A stretch of 64,000 nucleotides of DNA from Nymphaea colorata. Its lineage: Eukaryota > Streptophyta > Magnoliopsida > Nymphaeales > Nymphaeaceae. The stretch lies in NCBI RefSeq assembly GCF_008831285.2, contig NC_045144.1, positions 7,470,886 through 7,534,885 on the forward strand, written 5' to 3'. Position numbers and translations under genes: made by a program. Positions within the stretch are counted from its first letter, which is position 1. Every line of letters starts with the position of its first letter. The notes below the pieces were generated by a model, which was given only the letters and a program-made list of their open reading frames with translations, did no database searches and was not told where the DNA came from. Positions 38,428 to 49,359 of this stretch are shown piece after piece.

Positions 38428-38939
38428 GGCATTTAACTAATTCACTTAACAATTTAATTGTATAAATGAATGAGAAATATTTGGTGATTAGGAATCAAAA
38501 TATGCAAAAGTAATGTGTAGGTTCCATTTCACAAGAATGGCAAGACATTGATTTTAAAAATCATTTTCTAAAATTTGATACACACCTCGTGTTTCGTGAT
38601 GGCATTTAACTAATTCCCTTAAACAATTTAATTAAATAAATGAATGAGAAATATTTGGTGATTAGGAATCAGAATATGCAAAAGTAATATGTAGGTTCCA
38701 TTTTACAAGAATGGCAAGACATTGATTTTAAAATCATTTTCTAAAATTTGATATACACCTCGTGTTTCGTGATGGCATTTAACTAATTTCCTTAACAATT
38801 TAATTGCATAAATGAATGAGAAATATTTGGTGATTAGGAATAAAAATATGCAAAAATAATACGTAGGTCCCATTTTACATGAAAGGCTTGATTTTAAAAT
38901 CATTTTCTAAAATTTGATCTACACCTCGTGTTTGGTGAT
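38428..38939. repeat. 173-bp tandem repeat, three copies
   Basis: Units start at 38428, 38601 and 38774, each with ggcatttaactaatt, and the period is 173 bp. Copies contain gagaaatatttggtgattag and acctcgtgtttcgtgat at the same offsets. The third copy lacks about 7 bp relative to the others. Identity is high by eye, suggesting recent amplification. Confidence 0.9.
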
Positions 38940-39384
38940 TTCTTTTTTGCAGTCAAAGTTTAATATATAAGAGATTTTTATGCTGCCGTGTATCAGATGT
39001 AATCGACTAACTAAAACCTAAAAACATATAACCAAAAAACAGTAAGAGCATGAATAACGGTACATAATGCAACGACCATTCATGGTGTTTTTAATAAGGA
39101 TTCATTGCGCTTTCTGTGACAGGTTTTTAATATTTTTATCATCTTACAATATTTGGTATATGAGATCAAATAATATTTTATATATATATATATATATATA
39201 TGTATGATTGTATGTATTATGTAAAATTGAAATGTTACGTTATAAACCATGTAATATTATCGGTGCAGTTATTTCAGCAGCAATGACTTGATAATTGAGA
39301 AACATTCATAAGGCTCTTCACTTTAATCTGCCCCACATTCAAAACCTTTTTCACCTTAAAGTGACTTGGTGCTTTCCTTATATG

Positions 39385-39393
39385 TATATATAA
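39385..39393 (+). promoter_or_regulatory. TATA box of the DUF761 protein gene
   Basis: TATATATAA lies 83 bp upstream of the start codon, implying a leader of about 55 nt. The run is short and set in ordinary sequence, unlike the microsatellites nearby. Confidence 0.55.
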
Positions 39394-39475
39394 CAATCCC
39401 AAACGATTGGAATTGTCGAAGGCCATTGGCAGCACCAATCTCTGGAGTACTCAATCTCTCTCTTGAAAGCCAAAA

Positions 39476-40042
39476 ATGGAGGCACCAATACTCATGCAGA
39501 AGAGGAAGAAGCTCGAGTGCTCCCTCACAGGGATCTGCGGAGGGCAGCTATTGAGCAGAATAGCTCTGTTCTTGGTCCTAATCACAGTTCTCCCCTTCAT
39601 CCTTGCCTGCCAATATCGGTTTCCTTTACTTCGTCATCTCTGCCAACCTTTGCTTGTTTCTCTCCCAGCTCTCCTTGGGAGGAATTTCATGTTCTTGCTG
39701 TGTAATCTGATCTTGGTCGTCCTGTCTGGGGACAAGAACTATCAATCCCTCTTCATGTTTAGGAGTTTTGCACCTAGAAAGGACATCTATGATGAGTACA
39801 TGACCAGGAAGAGTGAGATCACTGCGACCAAGATGAGAAATTCAGAGGAGGATCGTGATTCCCATGTTGCGAAGATGAGTTATTTGGAAATGAATGAAGA
39901 AGAAGAAGAAGAAGAAGATATCCATGAAGGAGAAGAGGAACAAAAGCAAGCTGCAGAGGAAATGAACAGAATGTTTGCTGAATTCATTGCCAGAATGCGA
40001 GAGAAGATGAGAAACGAAGAGCTGTTGAGTGGCAGAGAGTGA
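39476..40042 (+). CDS. Membrane protein with C-terminal DUF761 motif
   Basis: This single exon encodes 188 aa. The N terminus is short and basic (MQKRKKLECS), followed by two hydrophobic segments at about residues 28-46 and 54-84 that look like membrane anchors. The middle is polar. Residues about 139-160 are a run of Glu/Asp, and the C terminus reads MNRMFAEFIARMREKMRNEE. That last helix matches the DUF761 ('cotton fibre expressed') signature, and a transmembrane N terminus plus DUF761 is typical of the plant DUF4408/DUF761 group. Molecular function of the family is not established. The acidic run is encoded by a (GAA)n tract at 39898-39918 that may vary in length between individuals. An in-frame Met at codon 7 is a possible alternative start. 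Confidence 0.85.
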   Translation: MEAPILMQKRKKLECSLTGICGGQLLSRIALFLVLITVLPFILACQYRFPLLRHLCQPLLVSLPALLGRNFMFLLCNLILVVLSGDKNYQSLFMFRSFAPRKDIYDEYMTRKSEITATKMRNSEEDRDSHVAKMSYLEMNEEEEEEEDIHEGEEEQKQAAEEMNRMFAEFIARMREKMRNEELLSGRE

Positions 40043-40304
40043 AGAGACCATGTGGAAAATATTTGGTTCTCTTCGTTCAGACTGAAGAGTTTCACTGTAA
40101 ACTGCAGGATCATTTCACCATTTTTCCGTTTTTGTTTCCTCTCTTTCGTCTTTTTCCTCATAGTTCTCCAAATGTTTGGGAAGATGAGATGCTTATGTTC
40201 TTCAGAGGAAATACACAGCTGTTGGTTTATTTAATTAGTGTAATGTTTAACTCATGTTATTGTGAAACCAGTTTTGACAATATTATGTAGAATAGTAGTA
40301 TGCA

Positions 40305-40502
40305 AGTCTAGTCCGAGTATATAAATAAGTCGAATTCCTGAATCTCGAACTCGACTCGTTTGTCATTTTGAGTATCTTCATAAGCTCAAACTCGGCTCGT
40401 TTATAAGCAAGTTGAGTGTTTTCGAGCGTTTATAAGCAAGTTGAGTGTTTTCGAGCGAGTTTGGGTCGAGCCTGAGTTGGCTCGGCTAGTTGTGCAACCC
40501 TA
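40305..40502. mobile_element. Truncated copy of the hAT-type MITE family
   Basis: The right end gagttggctcggctagttgt followed by gcaaccct(a) matches the reverse complement of the left end of the 35.7-kb element. The opposite terminus is missing. A 29-bp internal unit (gtttataagcaagttgagtg...) is tandemly duplicated near 40400-40460. Confidence 0.65.
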
Positions 40503-43480
40503 GCAATGGCATAAGCACGTTTGATCTGGTGCGGTGCGTGCAATTGTCCACACCAGCCTACATAAATTGATACGTTTACTTATTAATACTGCATTAACTT
40601 TATCTATATATGGGCACACCTTGAAACTTCAAATTTAAACTATTTCGTACCTTGAAAATCAAGCTTTTTAATGAGTTTAAAAACTTTTTTTTTGTTTGTG
40701 TGATACATTTAAAACCTGGTTTTTTAGTCATCTACGGAGGGCCAGGTTTGTCACCGTTTTATAAAATCATGTTTTGTTAAAATTGGGTTTTAGTAATACC
40801 CAGTTTTGATGACACCCAAACACTCTCAAAACCTAATTTTTGTGGTGAAACCTGATTTTGCCTTCAAAACCTGGTTTTTAATTATCATCCAAACGCTTCC
40901 TTTATTTTTAAGAGATAAGTATTTAGAAAACTGGGTTTTTAAGACTGTCATTCGTTTGCCCCATTAATGTAAGCTTACTTCCTTCATACTTTGGATAATT
41001 TTATCTCATTTTTCGGATCTCACTTTTAAGTGCGAGACGGGGCAGCAGGAACAACCAATCTTAAACAGAACGTCTTAGACAAAGTTGTGCTCCCACACAC
41101 GGTCATGGACGGGACTCGTACTTCCATGACAAAATTTAGAGGAAAAATTTATCCGAGATTCGCAAACAAGCTCTTGGAACACAAAACCTACTAGTCCGGA
41201 CAGTCAAACTGGAAACTCGAGATCTGGAACTTAGTTTCAGAGAATTTGTAAATTTGAAGGAGAAGGATGAAGCAGCAAATTCATACTTCTGGGAAATTTA
41301 AATGCCTCGTCTAACTGTGCTCTAGACCTTCTCATGGGCTTAAGTTTAATTAGTGGAATTGTTATGATTATTTTTTGGGTGCACCAAGATCTGATTGAGA
41401 TTCTATGAACTTTTTAACTAAAAAATGAGTTTAATAGTTTGTGGGGGCATAACTAAAACAAAGAGACTCGAGACATATAAGCAACATGTCTTATGTTTGA
41501 CTCATGGGCGACTATGCCGGTGTCGGAGATGGGTGAGTTTTACATACAAGTTGAAGCATACAAGATTGGCTAGGGCACTGACTTGAGAGTCCTAGAGTCC
41601 TGTTCGGAGCAAGCCTACAACTGCTACAACACCTACAATGAGCTTACATGGCGGGTACTCGTCCTGAGTCATGCTTGGGCCCGAAAAGGTTCGATAATAT
41701 TTTTTAATATATATTTTATTATTTTTAAATATAATTATAATATTTTATTATGATTAATTATAATATATATTTTTAAATTTAATTGGGTCGAGCCTGAGTT
41801 TTAAGTATGGGGCCCAGATCGAGCCCACCTAACCCGGTCCGACCAGTCGCATGCCTCCCTCTACTGCAAAAAATGTTATGACATGACTTGATTTGAGCAT
41901 AAGAACATTTTTTCTAAAATAATAACGAAACAATATTTTCCTAATTACCAGATTACCCATGTTCAGGGCGACGACCCACCTACTCTGGACCTCCCAAGCG
42001 GACGCATCTCAACCGTACGATCTCAGGCGCCCGAAACGAAAGGCCTTGATTTGAGCGTACACATGTAGGGAGGGGCACTGCCGCAGGTTACGCGGCGCCG
42101 GCGATTTTGGTCCCTTCTTTCTCCTCTTTTTTTAATTAATAATTAAATAGCCGTAAAAAAGGAGAATAACGGAGGGGACAAGCGAAAACACGCGCATTTA
42201 ATCGGAACAGCAAATTCAGACTAAAAAAGCAGAAAAAGAGAAAATCGGCGGCGGCGAATTAAAGCCAGAAATTAAAAAAATTATCCACCGTTCATCTCCC
42301 TTCAATTTCTCTTTCTTGCCCTTCCTTATTAATGAGGGCATGATGATAAGGGCTGTGACCGTACGGTTTCCTTGTCTTCATAATTGACAATTTTGAGCCG
42401 TCCGGATAAATACAAGGACCCGAATATCACCGCCTGATCTGGATCATGGTTCCAGCAGAAAAGTCCGTATCAGTGTTGCTCCGAATCCAAAAGACAAGTC
42501 CAGTTAATTCGTATCTGGACCATCCATTTTAGTTCGGATCAGGCACTGCCACGGGGTCCAAAACAGTTTTAGATATGGATTTGGATTAGATTCACATGGA
42601 CGTGAAAATGGTGGATTTTGGACCATATCTTCTAATTGCCCAAGAATGTTTGTAAATTGCCCAAGAATCTTATAGAAGTTGTTGATTTAAGATTCAAAAT
42701 TTCATAATCATAATTTCTCCTGTCAAATTTTCAAGTTTCAGTTTTTTTTTTTAATTTAAAAAACAAACCTCATCTTTTGTTCAATAACTACAATTTCTTA
42801 AAAATTGAGCATTTTTTTACTCTAAAATTTCATGATTACGGGTATATCAAAGGCCCTTAAAAAAATAAAAAAATATTTTAATAAAAGTATATTAAAACTT
42901 AGAACCTCAACTAAAAATTTCTATCTTGAGATGGATAGAGATTTTAAGTCCGACGCTATCAAACGTCTCGAAGTGAAAGGTATTCTCACAACGGATTGAA
43001 ACTGAAAGGAGGTAATTAAAGAAATAGTGGAGGTTTATTTGGGAGAGATGTTAAATTTTTGGAGAGAGAGGGAGAGCGAGAAGGGAAGGGAATGTTTTTG
43101 GCAACAATGCCGCAGGTGCTGCATCTACTGCCCCTCGCCACGCCCTAAAAATTTGTTTCGATAAAATGCCAAACGCGTCCCTCCACTTTCTCGCCAGCGA
43201 CATCCGGATCCCATCTATAAAATGCCCGATCCAGATTTTGTAGTCTCGATTCCAAGTTTCTAACTTCACACCAAGTTACGAACTAACTAGATTGGTGTTT
43301 CTGATAATGGATCAGAGAAGCACTGAGGAAGACCCGATCCGATTCGTTCGAACGGTGGACACACTGGGCAAGCGCCACTGCCGCTCTTACAAAAAAAAAG
43401 GGACAAATCCGTCATTTTGCACAACGTAAAGCACAAACCGGTCATGTTTGAAATTGACTAACGGGGCGAAGGGGATATCT
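40503..43480. other. Intergenic stretch
   Basis: No gene is supported. Around 41640-41860 an AT-rich core lies between GC-rich edges ('gcttgggcccg', 'gggtcgagcctgag'), similar in plan to pieces at 4.2-4.4 and 26.7-26.85 kb. 40720-40900 repeats the words 'aaaacctggttttt' and 'aaaacctg'. 42050-42260 is somewhat GC-rich but without coding signal. Confidence 0.55.
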
Positions 43481-44260
43481 CCTGACATGCGAGCCGAACG
43501 TGCGCACGTCACGTGACAGGCAGCAGACGTTTTCGAACCCCCGACCTCCCTCTCAGCTAACCCTGATCTTAACCATGGTTAAGTTCCCGCTCCTTTCTGC
43601 CTTTCACTTTTAACCTCTCGATCTTCCGCTCTCTCGGACTCTCACTGTCTTCTTCACCCATACGCCTCTCCTCCTCCATCTCCGTCCAGTCGCTGGAATC
43701 CGGCGAGGTGTCAGAGGCCGGGAGGCGCTTTGAGTTCGACCCGTCGTCAGCTCCTCCGTAACGCCGCCGTTCCTGGGAGATCTCTGGCTGGATTTCTGGT
43801 AAACTTTCTTTCCTGCAGCGACTTTGTTACTCACTCGTCCGGATCCTCGCGGGACCTCGTTTCCCGTTTGGACCTGTCTATGCCGGCGATGAAGAGCGAC
43901 GATTTTTGTCGTTTGGATGAGCTGCGCCTGGTTCTCTTTTCGGGCGAAATTCTGGATCCAGGTGCAGCGAGCCTGTCGGTCGAATTGACGGAACGAGTTC
44001 CCGAATGCTCGGGCGAGCATCTGTTTCGCGAGGGCGCGGATGTTAGAGATGCTCGTCGGACATAGTTGTCGCTGGCCGGAACACTGTTCCGCGGCTGGAT
44101 GAGGCGCTCCGTGCGACGCGACTGCGGTTCTCGGACGCCCGTCCGGAACCGGCATGTTGCACCGTGGAAGGAGCATCGTCTCCTTCCGCAAAGTGCGTTG
44201 GGAAACGATCGTCTATTCTATGATCGTTGTGCCTGTTTCGTCGGAAAAATTTCTCTTCCT
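43480..44260. other. GC-rich block of unknown nature
   Basis: GC content is well above the surroundings and frames are open on both strands (193 codons on minus at 43610-44191; 111 codons on plus at 43730-44065). Neither protein shows a domain, signal peptide or homologue I recognise, and GC-richness alone explains long frames. The palindrome ttaaccatggttaa lies at 43571-43584. It could be a non-coding first exon or promoter of the TPD1-like gene 1.2 kb downstream, or an unrelated transcript. Confidence 0.4.
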
Positions 44261-45153
44261 CTCGTGCATACTTTGGTCCTAGAACAGTATGAACTCTCGC
44301 AGATCGATTGCGCTTCCAGCCTGTATCATGTCATTTTATATATGAAGGATTTGCTGTTGCATATACAAGAAGATATTTATCTATTCAGTTGCCTGTTAGT
44401 CTGACTACATTGGAAAATCTCTCTCTATTCCGAAATTTGGAGGCAGGAACCTATTTCTGCGATCCGATCAATGAGTTTTAGGTGTCTGGTGGTGAATTAA
44501 GTCACATCATTTGGAATTCTCTAGCTGTTGGTGTGCGTCAATAAGACTCAGAAAACCTTTATGTCTACGTGTTGCTTTTCCGCTTTATGCGCCTCTTGGT
44601 TCCTGCTGTTTCTTGCTTTGTTTTCTCTGGGGTGTTTTATACGTGCTTTTAGTTTTTACGAGATGAATTTCTTTTCCTTGGTCGGTTAAAGTCTCTGTTC
44701 TTCACTGGTTTGAGAACTTTGAATTGGGTTTTCTTGAGCTCATTTTTATGTTATTATGTTTTTCTATTAAAAAGATATCAGATCGGTTCCCAGAGATTAA
44801 GCGAGAAAGTGGAGCGTCGTCAGAAACTGCTTTTGAGCTCTCGCTGCACGTTGCCCTTCGTTTTGCTTTCCACCTTGATTTGGTCAGGATTGTCCAACTT
44901 CGCGCTCGGCTTCGAGGGATGATTTTGCGATATGTGAAATCGCCAAGGACAGAATGGTCGTTGCAATTGCGACATGGCACGTTCACTGAGTCCTCCTTCC
45001 GCCGGTGCTTCGACCTAAGAACGGAAGGATGAGACATGAGCGTACCATTGTGATGCGACGTAGTGGATTTTGGGGGGAACATTCTTTTTCCATATGACCA
45101 ATATACCCTTCTTTTCTTCCCTTTCTCGTATTCCTTGTTCGGCCATCGCTGAC

Positions 45154-45163
45154 CTATATATGG
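45154..45163 (+). promoter_or_regulatory. Possible TATA box of the TPD1-like gene
   Basis: CTATATATGG lies 259 bp upstream of the chosen start codon in otherwise GC-moderate sequence. It would give a 5' leader of about 230 nt. There are several competing AT motifs, so the call is tentative. Confidence 0.4.
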
Positions 45164-45412
45164 TGATCTGGCGCTTTTGTTCTTCCTCGCATAACAATTT
45201 TTGGGTGGTGTAATAAATGCTGGTCGTCTTGTGTTGCATGAAGAAGATTTTCTGAGAACTTGCTTTCCTCATGAACCGTCCCCGCCGCCTCTGAGAATTT
45301 GGTTTCGCTTTTTGTCGCTGTTTTCATTGTTTTTAGGTGGTAGACAGAGAGAAAGGAAAAGCTGCGCGTGGTGTGGCCGCCACAGGAACTCTGGAAAGGA
45401 GGGATTTGAAGG

Positions 45413-47373
45413 ATGGTTGAAAGAGGGCAACTGCCGTCGTTCTCGGGGAGAGGAGGCTGCCGTCGCACGATTTCCAGCTCTATCGCTGCTGCGGCTGCTT
45501 TAATGATCAGTTCTTTCCTCTGCGCATTTAATGGTATTTGTCCCTGATCGACTCTCTCCTTCACTCTTTTTCTCTCTAAATTGTATTTGAAAATGGTATC
45601 CATCAATCTGAATGTTCCCGATTTAATGCTTCCATATAGATACTTCGTCTGACTTTTTTAGGCATGCAGTTGACCACTCTTCAATTGGTCACTGCCTTCT
45701 AGCCTTCAAGGTGAAGTGGGTTTAGGATAACCACTTTATATATATGCAAGAACACGCGCTAAAGTCTATACTGGTTGATGTGTTGTAGTCTTGAGCGTCT
45801 TCTTGCCTCAAATTCGTTGACATTTGTCAGATATATCTCGTTGGCTATCTCTCCTTGAAACGAGCTAACTGCGTTCGGGGGATATGTGATTTGAATTGTG
45901 TCCATCCGGTTTGTGTGAAGATCCTCTGATCCTTTATCTTCACACCATCTAGATCTTTTCATACTAGCATGTTATTCAAGTAAGGATCGATTCATCTTAG
46001 TTTATTTACTTGAGATTCGTGCCAAATCCTTCAAATTTGATCTCTATGTTTTTTCTTTGATTTGGGGATTGACCATTCCTATTTATTTGAAAGTGGTGCA
46101 CGGTTTTGAATGGAATGAATGAGAATTTGGCATAATGGGATTCATCTCCCCTCGAACAGCTTCTCCCTTGCAACTAAAAGTTACTAAACCAGTAGAATCA
46201 AATCATTTCTCTTCCAGAATAGTTCTGTGTGGGTGACTTTTTCGTCTGGCCACTGAATACGCAGTTTCTTGTCTTGTGTGCAGGCGTCGAATGCAAGGGG
46301 GAAGGAGTCCCATTCGGTTCCAGCGCCAGAAATTTCTCCGTCAACCGCAGATTCTTGGCATTAGGTGAGAATCTCTGGGGGCGTTTCGTGGACAGCTTAG
46401 TTGCCTCCAAGATACCATTTCAGGAGCATGTGGATGACATTAATATTCGGTCTTGCCAAAACCCAGTTTTGATAAATCCTGGTTTGGCATGAAAAATTTG
46501 CTTCCCTCCGTTTTTTTAGGAAAAACTGATCTTTGGCACATCCCCAACTTTTTGGTTTTTACCGATTCAAGTTTTTTGAATCCAAATGCTTCCTAAGATT
46601 TTCTAGGGAAGCAAGTTAGGGATTATTTCTTTTGACGCACTCTAGACCTTGAAACATCCGTCCTTGTGTTCATGAGCTCAGATTCTGATTCCAGGCACAG
46701 ACTCGGTCTACACCTGGATCTGCCGGTCCTAGTTAAGCTTCTAACATTCGGAGTAAGAGTGTCAAACCAACTAAGGTCGTCGCCACCTGGTTCTAGTCCC
46801 GAAGGGAGTTGATCTGGGTCTCTTACCTGAGGTCTCAACTAGAATGTAACTACTTGGTTCCGAAACCAACCACAGGCCAGCGTTCTCCGTCGCCATTGAT
46901 AAGAACAGCAATGTTTTAAATCACCATTTTCGTACATTCTAGTTGAGACCTCACGTTTGTTAGGTTACTGATCCTTCTCTGCCGTTTTTTCATTTTATTT
47001 ATCGTCTTTCCTTTTGTTGCGAAACGCAGGTGATGCGGAGGACTCGAAGCCTCAGACCATCGACGAGCTGTGTTCGAAGTCGGCCATCGTGTTGTACCAA
47101 GGGGATGGAGCGCCGCTGCCCAACGGGATCCCGACGTATACGGTCGAGATCCTGAACACGTGCCCCAGCGGCTGTCACATCTCGAGCATCCACGTTGCCT
47201 GCGGCTGGTTCAGCACCGCGCGGCTGATCAACCCGGCCATCTTCCGGCGCGTCGGCTACAACAACTGCCTAGTCAACAATGGCCGGGTTCTGCTCCCTGG
47301 CCGCAGCGTTACCTTTCAGTACGCCAACACTTTCCGGTATCCCATGTCCGTATCTTCTGTCGCCTGCGCCTGA
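45413..47373 (+). CDS. TPD1-like secreted cysteine-rich protein
   Basis: The CDS is join(45413..45533, 46284..46364, 47030..47373), 546 nt, 181 aa; both introns are GT-AG with matching phase. Exon 1 gives an N terminus with a hydrophobic stretch at about residues 25-39 (ISSSIAAAAALMISSFLCAF) acting as signal peptide. Exon 2 adds a variable spacer ending NRRFLALG. Exon 3 is the conserved domain: LPNGIPTYTVEILNTC, HISSIHVACGWFSTARLINP, CLVNNG and FQYANTFRYPMSVSSVACA, with the six family cysteines. TPD1 proteins are secreted ligands of the receptor kinase EMS1/EXS; the founding member specifies tapetal fate in anthers, and paralogues act more widely. Length matches the family (176 aa in Arabidopsis TPD1, recalled). 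Exon 3 is certain; exons 1 and 2 rest on splice signals and phase. Whether this is TPD1 itself or a paralogue is open. Confidence 0.88.
46828..46953. repeat. 21-bp perfect inverted repeat in TPD1-like intron 2
   Basis: The arm tgaggtctcaactagaatgt (plus a final a, 46828-46848) is repeated as its exact reverse complement at 46933-46953, with an 84-bp spacer. Transcribed from either strand it would fold into a stem. Confidence 0.85.
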
Positions 47374-47816
47374 TCATCTTCTCCTCCCTCCATCGGAAGC
47401 CCGCCGCCGTTCTTACTCTGCGGTCTCCTTCGACCATCCTGGCCCTTTTGACTTCTTACAGATCCACGGCAAGGACGTGATGTTGCGTTCTTGCATCGCA
47501 ATGAAGCTGTGACGACCATGCTCTTCCTTTCTACGTCGTAACGGCATTTTTGTCCCTTAACGAAGTCGGGGGTCTATGTGGTTTGCCTTTTCCTTGTTTT
47601 ACGTGCCGATGACCAGGAGTTGTTCGGGTTGGATGTCAGGAAAGTAAGTGTGAGTAAATTATTGAGAGGAAAAGGTTGGTTTTGTTGGTAGATCGATACA
47701 AGCTTATGGGGTGACGAGAAAGTATATATAGAATTAATACAAATGAGCATTTCTGGTTGAGACTGGGGAATGAAATCTTTTGGCAATTAATACAAATGAG
47801 AATTGTTTTGCTGTTG

Positions 47817-47868
<52 letters not shown>

Positions 47869-48733
47869 GCCGTGGTCTCCTTTTGTTTCTTTTTGGATCT
47901 TCCTTTTCACAATAATTTTAAGATCGGCAAGTTTAAATGGAAAAAACAGGTTGAAAAATCTAGACTCCTTTGGAACTGCTTACCACTTGATACTTTAAAG
48001 AACTGTTCCTTAAAGATTAGTACCATTTATCATGTTTTATAGCCATTCTTGGGTGCCAGCTAAAGTTGGCAATGGAGGGTTGGAATCCTCAAAAAGATGT
48101 TGAAGCGAATTAGTTTTGGGATTGATTGATCTTGATTAGTATCAAGTTATTTTCAATAAGGTCCAATTCCGAACACATGTTTGTTAAAGGAGTAGATCGT
48201 AATATCTTCCATTTGAAAATGACATGTCTAAAATTATGAGAAAATAATAACGGTCATATGATCCCTTTTTTTTTTTTCAGATGCGAACCAAAGTTGGCCT
48301 TGAAGCAGGTGATTAAGTTTCAATTATACTATTCATTAATGGTTTACTGTTTCTAAAGGTATGGCGAGCCGGATTTGGGCAAAGTTTCTGGTTCATGTTG
48401 TCAATAGTTAGGTTTAAGTGGTTTGGTCATTCCAACTAGGCAGAAATTTGAGGCGATATAACTGTGGTCTGAAGATTTGACTTGATTTGATTTGCATCGA
48501 TTGAGTTTTCAAGCAGGGGATCCGGAAATGATGCAAGTATTCCATGCCCTTCTGAATTGCGGTAAAAAATGTCTGAGATAAAGCGTCTCAGTAGCATTTC
48601 ATCATTTTCTTTTCCTCTCCCCCTCCTGGTGTGTAGTCAGTTTTTAAAAAGATTCTGATACCAAACAAAGAAAACAAAGCAGGCTATATGTTATGAAATA
48701 AGAAGGGAGGGAGTCTTATGCTTCCTTCCTTTT

Positions 48734-48791
<58 letters not shown>

Positions 48792-48824
48792 AAATAAATA
48801 AATAAATAAATAAATAAACAAACA

Positions 48825-48886
<62 letters not shown>

Positions 48887-49330
48887 ATTTGAACACAATT
48901 TTGAATAAAGAAGTCAATTCTGCTAGAAATTGTCACATGCATAAGATTCTACACCAGAACTGTGCCTATTATTTGCCCAATCAAGTTTCTTATAAAGATC
49001 AATCACCATGAATTTGCTAATTCAAATCCAATTGGTGGCAAAAAGGTCTATTTGATTTTAAGAGAGCAATGTATCATTTCTTATACTATTATTTTAAATA
49101 TTGTACATTCTTTTTTATTTTTTAAAAATTATTTTGTATATATTTGTATTAGTATTTATTTTTTTTAAAACAATTTTTTATGAATTTTGCCAATTCGCCC
49201 GACTCAACGGAACTGCTGAATCGCCGGTTCAGTCCAAATTGGCAGCTTGATCGTTTCGATTTTAAAACTTGACAAGGCCGACTGAAGCAATAAACCGGTT
49301 CGGGTCAAATGTCGAATTAAAACCCACCCT
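47374..49330. other. Intergenic stretch with microsatellites
   Basis: The first few hundred bases should be the 3' UTR of the TPD1-like gene. A (TA)n run lies at 47823-47867 and a compound microsatellite at 48733-48884. A patch at 49190-49330 with 'aaccggttcgggtc' resembles dispersed repeats. No further gene is supported. Confidence 0.6.
48733..48884. repeat. Compound microsatellite (AC)n(AT)n(AAAT)n(AAAC)n(AT)n
   Basis: Five adjoining simple-sequence blocks follow one another without unique sequence between them: AC from 48733, AT to about 48788, AAAT units, AAAC units to about 48830, then AT to 48884. Confidence 0.95.
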
Positions 49331-49359
49331 GTTGACGTCTCTCAGATTTTTAGGGGCAC

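Noticed and set aside
43528-43560. Possible tRNA T-arm (ttcgaacccccgacctcc)
   Set aside because: No partner acceptor, D or anticodon stem could be built around it on either strand.
43610-44191. 193-codon minus-strand frame
   Set aside because: Arg/Gln-rich with no domain, overlapped by plus-strand frames of similar length; GC-richness explains it, so it is described as a block and not called a gene.
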